From positions 73,427,992 to 73,491,991 of the forward strand of contig OZ038379.1 of assembly GCA_964036045.1 (NCBI GenBank): DNA of 64,000 nt. The letters are read 5' to 3'. The notes beneath the pieces were generated by a model that did no database searches, was not told where the DNA came from, and saw only the letters and a program-made list of their open reading frames with translations. A program made the translations under genes and the position numbers. The stretch is from Eutreptiella sp. 'Long Island Sound 2002'. Taxonomy: Eukaryota > Euglenozoa > Euglenophyceae > Eutreptiales > Eutreptiaceae. Below, one piece after another: positions 57,002 to 64,000 of this stretch. Numbering within the stretch: the stretch's first letter is position 1; each line of letters starts with the position of its first letter.

Positions 57002-58015
57002 ATGGATGACAAGATCAGGCTATTGGACCCGTGGTTGCAGAAGCTTATAAGGACCTATCTGGAGGTGTTCGGAGAACTACCACCCCAGGCCTCCTGTGAC
57101 AAGCTGGTACAGATGGACCTCAAGCTGAAACCCGAGTTCGTGGGTCACAAGATCCGGAGGAGACCCTATCTGGCTCCTAAAGAGCAGGCCGACAAGATTG
57201 GGCGACAGATACAAGAATGTATCGACGCTGGCCTAGTCCTGGAGTACAAGCACGGGGACTACCCCCAACACTGCAGCCCCTGTTTCCTGGTGGCTTAACC
57301 TGGGTCTACAGCCAAACGGCGGGTAGTCGACTATAGAGAGCTGAACAAGAAAGTGCTGAACCACTCAGGGTCCATTCCTAATATGGAGTCTACCCTTGAG
57401 AAGATGGCCTCCCGTCGCTATAAGACCAAGATGGACAAGAGAAGTGGATTTTGGCAGGCGGAACTGACGCCCAACGCCCAGGAACTACTCGCCTTCATCA
57501 CCTCTCAGGGGAGGGTGTTCAAGTGGAAGGTCATGCCCTTTGGCGTGGCCAGCGCACCTGCGCTTTTTCAAGAGCTGATGAACAAGATCCTGTCTATCCT
57601 ACGACGAAGACCTAAGGTGCAAGAACTCATATCCCGTGGGGCACAGATGCAAGCACACATCGACGATGTATGCCTCGGGACAAATACCTAGGAGGATCAC
57701 CTAATCGTCTTGGGTGAGTTCTTTGCGGTCTGCCAGGAGAACCACACACGACACAAGCTGGAGAAGTGTGAGTTCATGCAGGAGACCATGCAGTACCTGG
57801 GGTTTGACATTGGCTATGGGTGGTGGACCCCAGCGGCCTCTAAGGCCAAACCCTTGATTGGCCCTAAGGTATGACATGAAGACCCCAAGAAAGGACTCCA
57901 TGATGTACGCAGTTTCATTGGGGTGTGCAACTTCGGTCGCCGCCATATCAAAAACTTCACCTACACCAGCGCCATTCTGATGGACCTGATCAAGAAGAGT
58001 ACTACTTGGCGCTAA
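57002..58015 (+). pseudogene. Chromovirus reverse transcriptase
   Basis: KIRRRPYLAPKEQADKIGRQ, RRVVDYRELNKKV, KTKMDKRSGFWQAEL (motif A), FKWKVMPFGVASAPALFQEL (motif B) and AHIDDVCLG (motif C, HIDD at 57,656) make a complete Ty3/gypsy RT. Then come KLEKCEFMQETMQYLGFDIG and DVRSFIGVCNFGRRHIKNF. Stops: TAA 57,296, TAG 57,689, TGA 57,872, TAA 58,013, all in one frame. Catalytic Asp residues are kept, so decay is recent relative to loss of motifs. Confidence 0.9.
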
Positions 58016-58640
58016 GGCCCACAAGAGCAACAAGCGTTTGACGAGCTGAAAGACAAGGTGGCCAACGCTAAGTGCTTGGGCGTGCCTAGAGGACAAGGGG
58101 AGTTTCTCCTTGTGACCGACTCCAGCAATTTGGGCGGTGGTGGAACGTTGTTCCAATGGCAAGCACTAGAGAAGGAGGAGTTCGACTCGGCTATTTCCCA
58201 ATCGGGGACTGAAGGTCTCAACCGAGATTGAACTCTCAAGCACAGCTACCCTGACGACAAGTGGGTCCTAGTACCCCTCGGCAACTGGAACGGGAAATTG
58301 GACCAGGCCAGGGGGAACTACTCCACCTATGAGCAGGAATCACTCACGCGTATGCTGGCGCTTTTCTCTCAGGCATGACTGTTGGGGATCAACCCTGTGG
58401 TCTGGCTGTGCGACCAAGAGCCGGTCCGCACTTTCGAGAAGGGTCCCCCACCTGAGAAGGCCAAGCTACAGCGCTGGTGGACCTACGTCAGCCAACTACG
58501 GCTGACGGTACACCATATCCAGGGAGTGAGGAACGAGTGTGCAGACTACATCAGCCGCAGCAACTTCGACGCGCTGATTGGTGCCCCGTCTGAAGCGCTG
58601 GCTAAGGAGGCGTTCAGCCGTATGGACGTGCATTTGGACC
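58016..58640 (+). pseudogene. Chromovirus RNase H
   Basis: LLVTDSSNLGGGGTLFQWQ starts the domain at about 58,110, then NYSTYEQESLTRMLALFSQ, VVWLCDQEPVRTF, LTVHHIQGVRNECADYISRS. Stops at TGA 58,229 and TGA 58,376; in both the surrounding residues suggest a Gly or Arg codon mutated to TGA. The frame is shared with RT. Confidence 0.85.
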
Positions 58641-59480
58641 TCAACATGACTATGATACGCCCCCTAGATGGACTCCAACAAGCGGAGTACCTGAAAGAGT
58701 TTGGGGATATCTACAAGCGCCTGGAGAAACGCCTTGAACCCCTCCTGGTCAACCCAGAACAGTGGAAGAGGGACAAGAGCTACCTCTGGCACGGGGACCG
58801 CATCGTGGTACCCAGTGACAGAGTCCCAGCGCTGCTGAAGTGGACCCATGAGTCCAGTGGTCATGTGGGTGCTGACCGTACCCTGAGGCTATTCAAGCAG
58901 TGGTTCCACACTACGTGGACTGATGACCAACTGCGGAAGACCCTCCAGTCTATCGTGGACAAGTGCCCGTGTAGGTCCTGCAAACCGGGGGATATCAGGG
59001 ACAGGGGTCTCTACTCGACCCTGCCCATACCTCACTGTGCTAACAGTGTTCTGTACGTGGAGTACACAGAGATGCCGAAGTTCGGGGGCTATGACTTTGC
59101 CCTCGTCGTAACCTGATGGTTGACCAGGTTTACCAGGGTGTTCCCCTGTACCAAGCACATTACCGGAGAGGAGACTATCACGATACTCCTGGAGGAGTGG
59201 TTCTGTGTCTACGGGGCGCCCAAAGAGATCAACTCCGATGAAGACGTACGGGTACACTCAGATACCGGCTGGTACAAGAGGGAGGTCCCTCAATGTCCAG
59301 GTGTCTACGGGGATCCCTTACTCTCACACGAGCAACCCCCTATGTGAGCGACAGATTTGTGTCCTCAAGGAGAATGTAAGGATATGGTGCAAAACTGAAC
59401 GCACCAGAGACTGGGTGAGACTACTCCCCGTCATATCCTTGATGATGAGCTCCCAAGAGAGTTCAGCCACTGGCTACTCG
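58641..59480 (+). pseudogene. Chromovirus integrase
   Basis: The zinc region H2C2 is THESSGHVGADRTL...CPCRSCKPGD (58,845-58,990). In the core, VLYVEYTEMPKFGGYDFALV stands where the first catalytic Asp is expected; here the residue is Glu (VEY). INSDEDVRVHSDTGWYKR carries the second Asp and CERQICVLKENV the Glu. Stop TGA at 59,114 and a frame shift at about 59,290-59,300. Inactive. Confidence 0.85.
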
Positions 59481-60227
59481 CCCCATGAGCTATTCCTAGT
59501 GCGCCCGGCATGGTTCATACATGCTCCCTATCCAGAAGACACCCATTCTTCTGTGGGTGAGCGGGTCCAAGAGCAACAAGCGAAGGTGGACAAGGCCAAG
59601 GCTATGCTCCAGAGAGTGAGGGAGCGTCAGTGGAACAAGAAAAACAAGCACCGAGTACCTGCCACCTACCAAGAAGGGGACTTAGTGCTGGTGCACCACA
59701 GCCGACTACCGGCCTGGCCAAGCTCTACCTGCGATGAGCCATACTTTGGACCCTATAACATTCTATCTGTGGATTGACACCGTATAACAGTGCGGTGTTC
59801 TCCCCGTCTAGGGGGGACCCTGGTGTGCGCTGCTCAACACATGAAGCGCTACTATGATCCTGAAGACCTCTGTGGGGAGGAGTGGGAGCTGAAGGACAAG
59901 GAAATCGCCGCCCTATACCTACAGAGGGCTGCCAGCCCTATGGACGTTGAAGTGGACCTCCCCGACATGAACGCCAAGGAGATGGCTAAGGAGGGTTTCT
60001 ATCTGGTGAAGTCTGTCCTACGCCACCGCTATCGCCAGGGTTGGCGCTTCCTCATCCTCTGGGAAGAATTTGGAGTCGAAGAGACCACCTGGGAGCCCTT
60101 TCCTGCATTTCTTCTACCTGAGGGACACCTAAACTCAGTTCTGGTAGACTACTTGCCCCAGAACAACCTTGGTGAGTTGCTGAGGCTCGCTGAGACGCTT
60201 GCCTGCAAGACTAAATCTAGGGACTGA
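59481..60227 (+). pseudogene. Chromovirus integrase C-terminus and chromodomain
   Basis: The GPY-like part reads YQEGDLVLVHHSRLPAW, YFGPYNILSVD, a TGA at 59,775, then RCSPRLGGTLVCA. The chromodomain follows at about 59,995-60,130: FYLVKSVLRHRYRQGWRFLI, LWEEFGVEETTWEPFPAFL. The aromatic residues of the Trp-Glu-Pro motif are present. Chromodomains of this element group direct integration to particular chromatin. The ORF ends at 60,225-60,227 after KTKSRD. Confidence 0.85.
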
Positions 60228-62593
60228 ACCTTACCCTTACCTGCCTAAGTGTATGTGTGGGTGTGCCACCCCTAAGGTCCTGAGAGCAAGCCGTAGAAGT
60301 GGCGTTCTAATTATACCCAAGTCTGCACGCTTGCTAAACCTGGAGGATGTCTTACCGGTGCCACGGGGTACGCCCCGGGTCTTTCCTCCCCTAAGCGTCC
60401 AATTTCTGTGCTGGCGCAAAACCTTGGCAGAATACCCCGCGTACTAATCCAGGTATTGTTTTCCCTACCTATCTGCCTACTACAGGGAGCGGTGGCCAAA
60501 AGCTATGAAGGCTTGAAAACGCCCTTTTGCTACGATGGCCAAAATGTAGCCTAACCACTGCCACTGCCCACCAACCCCGCTAAAGTTGCAGGAAAGGGGT
60601 GGGACAGTGACACACGCACTACAGGGCCTACACACCCTACAGTGGCACCACCCTGGTGGGCGAGCACTTCTGCAGCTGGCTCAAGCCCCCACTCAGGACT
60701 ACCACTTCTACACGCACGCTCTACTGGGTGGCGTTGAAGGAGAAGTCACGAGCCCTAGCGGCTCACCCGTGAGATTGCAAGAAAACACAGAGCTACTAAG
60801 CGTCCGTGGCCTAACAGGGACGCCACAACGTGTTTCCCTGCTAGGGCCTCTTGACGGAAGGAGTGCTCTTTTGGCTTGCACAGCGTGAATGTTGAGGATG
60901 TCGGACTGCGCTTGCCACTCCTGGGTGAGCCGCAGTTTGTTGTTTGTGTGATCAGCGCCGCATAGTTTAGCACGGCTTGAGACTGCACCAATTCACGGTG
61001 ACCTTCCCGCCTGTAAAGAAAAGGTAAATGACTGAAGTTTGCGGCTGAGGAACCAAGACTACCTCCACGTATTATACGCTTCTCAGGTAGCCCTATGATA
61101 CGCTGTCCTCAAACCTCAGTACAAGCAAGCAAGCTTAAGGAACTCCACCCGTTCTCTTATAGAACGTGGGCTGGAGCCCCTGGGTAGCCTGAACAAGGGT
61201 TGTACCGAGCGCACCACGCGTGGCCTACCCTTTAATGCGTGTGTGAATACACCAGCATGCACAATTTCTCCAACCTGGCAGTCTTGATAAATTCCTCTCC
61301 TAATCTTACCCACAATCACGAACTCCACCAGGGGGTGGCCCCACCTGGGCTTACCTACCTTACCTACCGCTGGAGAGTGAAGTGAGGTGAGGGAGAAAAC
61401 GAAGCACAAGCGAGACACGACGCTATGCATAAGTGTGTATGTTCTAATCAGCTCAACAAAAAGGGTGGTTGTGCTGTAAGAGCAGTTGTCACGGTTACCC
61501 CGCATTGCCCTGCAGGGCTGGACCAATAGCCCCCCGTGACAACCACTCCCTGGCGGAAGGCCATCTGCTTTTTCCCTAATCTCACCTCTAATCACCTGCA
61601 ATCTTTCTAATCTACCCCTCTATCGTTTGTTAGCGCTGCTACCAAGCACGTTCACGGAGACATGAGACGAGCAACGTGCAGCTGCATACGAGACAAACAC
61701 ACCTGTGGTTTATACCTGATTCATTGAAGTCCTTCTGTTGATTTTCGTATTCTTGAATCTTGAATTCTTTCTGTCAATGTGGGTGGAATCTTTATGTTTG
61801 TTTCTTTATGTGTGTTTCGTCATCTTCGTCATCCTGCGTAACATACATTTATAATCTGATTAATTCTTTATTTTCCGGCGCTTCGCTAGGACCCGCTCCT
61901 GTGCGCCGCCTTTTTCTGCGTAAGAATTTCTTGAGTTAAAAAATCAAGGGATGACTATGAAATTTTATAAAAATGTGCATCTGATGCACAATCTGATTCT
62001 GTTCAGGTATGTGCTTTCAGAAACATTCTAGTACGTCATTTGACAGATTTAGGTGTTGGCGCTTCGCGTTTGCGTGGATTTGTCCCTCATCCTCCCATGC
62101 CGCTGTTGTACAGATATCCTCGCAAAGCCTCGCTGAGTAGGCCGCTGTTCGGGCCGAAAAGCAGCAGCACGAGACTGAACCAGAGCCAGGACCCCTCCAA
62201 GGGGCATTTCTAGTTAAATCAGCGCACCCTCGCCCCAGTACCAGGACAGGTGTCTCCATCAGGTTCCATGAGACTTGGGTTGAGCGTCCTATGAGAGTCT
62301 GACGTTGGGTTGTGTTACGCTGCAGCTTGGAGGGAGGGATGGGAATGCAGATGGTCTTGGCATGCCCTATTCCAACCCCACCAAGGCACAGGAACCCCTG
62401 CAGCGCCAAGAGCGCTGAGTTTTCTGTCCGAAATTGTCATTAACAAGGCAGCAAGAGTCGCTGGCCAATGTAAAGCACTCCCTTGGAGTGTTAGGGAAGC
62501 TATGGGTATTTTAAAGTAGGTGTTCAAACCAAGGAAAGGCCACGAAAAAATCCTTTTTTCCTGAAAGTGGGGCAGTGGTGGCCACCACAGCAC
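60228..62593 (+). other. Chromovirus non-coding 3' region
   Basis: 2.4 kb between the pol stop and the polypurine tract. It is long for this kind of element. A 161-codon antisense frame (61,601-61,116, minus) has no recognisable domain. AT-rich at 61,720-62,010. It also holds one copy of the short LQALAG repeat. Confidence 0.6.
60700..60860 (-). repeat. Conserved short repeat, copy 3 (inverted)
   Basis: The minus strand reads CCCTAGCAGGGAAACACGT...GGCGTCCCTGTTAGGCCAC, matching the repeats at 24,526 and 25,985. The peptide reading is EALAGKHVVASLLGHGRL. Stem arms lie at 60,811-60,819 and 60,836-60,844, with one mismatch. Confidence 0.55.
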
Positions 62594-62613
62594 AAGGGGG
62601 GGGTAGGAAAAAG
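62594..62613 (+). other. Chromovirus polypurine tract
   Basis: AAGGGGGGGGTAGGAAAAAG directly before TGCCTTTCC. Marks the start of the 3' LTR and the plus orientation of the element. Confidence 0.7.
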
Positions 62614-63392
62614 TGCCTTTCCAATGCTTTAGGGTATAGTTTAGTTGTATTAGAGGTGCACTAAGCACTCATGCATTTTCATCTTAGTATTGGCCTAGCC
62701 AAAATGGGTGATAACACATTTTGACCTATGGAACCAAACACTAAATCAGGATGTTGTGTGGACCCTTTAATCCCCAAGCTATATGCACTAAAACATCTTT
62801 TCCTGGGTGACTGAGGCACTGATATACTGAAGGCAGAGCCTATGAATTTATCTATGTTTTCCAATGAATTCTTAGGTATCCTAGTGGTATGCACCCTAGG
62901 GGGCTGGGGCACCCCTTTTTGAGAGGTCCTGGGTTCAATACCCAGTCAGCCTAGCTAAGTAGGAATATCCCATGTGACATGGCAGTGACCTCAGCGCCAC
63001 AAGACATGCCACCTGTGCACCTATGGGACCCAAAAGCAAAGAGTGCACATCCCAACATGGCACTATGGAAGAGAGTGAGCCCTTGGGGCGGTTTTTCAAT
63101 CAATTTTTCGCAAGCATGTAAAATATTTCATCCTGAGTTGCAGTGTATGTTAACTGCTGTGGTCTATTGTTGATAGTTGTCTTTATCTAACTCTTTGTGA
63201 CTGCAGCCATTCATGCTTTGATTTTGTTTATCTTCTACTTGCTTATCTCTGGCCTGGGGTATCCTGGATTTGCTGTATTTCAACAATATGACATTTTCCT
63301 CCTCAAAAACAAGCAGCAAGAACCCTACATCAGCAGCAAGCAGCAGGGAAGGCACAACAAAAACACAGTGCTGAAATGACTAGAAAACCTTC
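62602..63392 (+). repeat. Chromovirus 3' LTR
   Basis: 791 bp, matching 43,783-44,573 with scattered substitutions. The left edge may be 62,614 (TGCC) if the purines belong only to the polypurine tract. Contains the same T-arm-like sequence (GGTTCAATACCCAG at about 62,932-62,945). Confidence 0.75.
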
Positions 63393-63606
63393 TCGACTTC
63401 CCGCAAGATTTGCTCATCGAATTGAAATTAACAAAATATCTGCTCGATTTAATCGATTGGGAAGGTTAGGGACGGGATCGGTCCCAAGCCGGTTCCCATT
63501 GGGCTGGAGAAAACCTATCCCCACAAGCAGGACGGGGAATAGGCGTAGGTAACAGGGAAGGACAGTCATTTGCCCTACGGGCAATGGGGTCCTGGGTACC
63601 GCTTCA
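63393..63606 (-). repeat. gypsy-2 5' LTR, remainder
   Basis: TCGACTTCCC...GGGTACCGCTTCA matches 27,999-28,208, the end of the uninterrupted LTR copy. On the minus strand it begins TGAAGCGGTACCC, giving the LTR a TG start to go with the CA end at 41,019. Confidence 0.7.
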
Positions 63607-64000
63607 GTGGGTGCCTCCATGTGTCCGGTCAGTGCTCGGGACCCTGGGGGGGGGGCGCGGGATGTGTGTTGGGCTGGCACTGCGGGGAGGGGGTGCGTGT
63701 TGTGCAGGTTGGGCGTCTGAGTGTCTCGCCAGGTCTTCTGGGTGGTGTGTGTGTGCGTCGCGCGGGTCATGCGGCCCCTGGTTGGCCGTTGCGTCAAGGT
63801 GGGAGTAGGCTGCTTGGGATTCCGGTTGGGACTGCAGTTCACTGGCGGTGGGCAGCTGTTGGTGGGCGGTGCTCGCAGGCACTCGCTGCGGCTGAGGGGG
63901 GGGTAGGTGGTGGTGAAGCACACCGTGCTGGTCTTAGTGTTGTTCGTACGCGTGCATGGCACCTTGTTGGTCTACGGGGGAGTATGGCTGCCCGAACATC
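63607..64000. other. G-rich flank, no supported gene
   Basis: G-rich plus strand with GT-rich words (GGTGTGTGTGTGCGTC). The minus strand reads Pro/Thr-rich. This may be the DNA into which gypsy-2 inserted, or another GC-rich element. Nothing specific is supported. Confidence 0.4.

Larger units (their letters stand above)
43783..63392 (+). mobile_element. Ty3/gypsy chromovirus inserted in the gypsy-2 LTR
   Basis: Two 791-bp direct repeats bound a plus-strand gag-pro-RT-RNase H-integrase-chromodomain region. The host LTR sequence stops at TCGATT (43,777-43,782) and resumes at TCGACT (63,393-63,398). The uninterrupted LTR copy at 27,999 shows a single TCGATT, so this is the target duplication (5 of 6 bases now equal). 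A LINE of 8.13 kb lies inside gag, so the chromovirus itself is about 11.5 kb. Pol carries about a dozen premature stops and two frame shifts, so it is inactive. Confidence 0.8.

Noticed and set aside
53641-60227. Possible alternative genetic code (TAG/TAA read as Gln), suggested by TAG at 54,247 and 57,689 and by TAG/TAA in the 1-6650 frame
   Set aside because: The chromovirus also has TGA at 57,872, 58,229, 58,376, 59,114 and 59,775 and frame shifts. TAA at 58,013 and others do not sit at Gln-like positions. The intact LINE ORFs end at ordinary stops. Decay explains it better.
61116-61601. 161-codon antisense ORF in the chromovirus 3' region
   Set aside because: No recognisable motif; lies in non-coding element DNA. 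Left as a note only.

Overview
The window is eukaryotic nuclear DNA. It contains a non-LTR retrotransposon with a poly(A) tail, a chromodomain LTR retrotransposon, satellites and candidate splice sites, and no bacterial-style operons. The style of the LTR-element proteins and the base composition suggest a microalga or other protist, but nothing seen fixes the taxon and that reading is low confidence. I find no convincing host protein gene, rRNA or CRISPR array. Almost everything recognisable is mobile-element or repeat DNA.

Left part (1-27.3 kb). Positions 1-6650 are very GC-rich and carry, on the minus strand, a decayed retroelement-like reading frame: an RNase H-like domain, a CCHC zinc motif, then a long unrecognised extension with a C4 zinc motif. 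AT-richer DNA follows, with a tandem array that resembles repeated micro-exons (7.2-8.0 kb), tRNA-like Pol III boxes and a CA-rich tract (10.6-12.1 kb). Positions 12.2-17.9 kb hold a second GC-rich block with minus-strand coding traces, including an ~800-bp coding-like unit present twice and separated by other repeats. A copy of a ~3-kb LTR (17,944-19,880) and a second copy of a ~385-bp repeat follow. Next come strand-asymmetric low-complexity DNA (20.5-21.9 kb) and a compound satellite (22.5-24.5 kb).

Right part (27.3-63.6 kb) is read as one nested stack. The outermost element is a Ty3/gypsy element on the minus strand ('gypsy-2') with ~3-kb LTRs. Its truncated 3' LTR is at 27,275-28,208, preceded by a polypurine tract. 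Its integrase, RNase H, reverse transcriptase, protease and Gag run from 30.0 to 40.6 kb, and its 5' LTR starts at 41,019. A 2.88-kb LTR-flanked element without recognisable proteins (33,752-36,634, CTTC target duplication) sits inside its coding region. A plus-strand chromovirus (43,783-63,392, 791-bp LTRs) sits inside its 5' LTR, and the rest of that LTR reappears at 63,393-63,606. A nearly intact 8.1-kb LINE (45,512-53,640; 13-bp target duplication, A12 tail) sits inside the chromovirus gag.

Relative ages follow from the nesting: gypsy-2 is older than the chromovirus, which is older than the LINE. The chromovirus and gypsy-2 have many stops and frameshifts. The LINE has one frame break, at a C16 homopolymer. 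Several breaks elsewhere also fall at long G/C runs, so some may be assembly errors.
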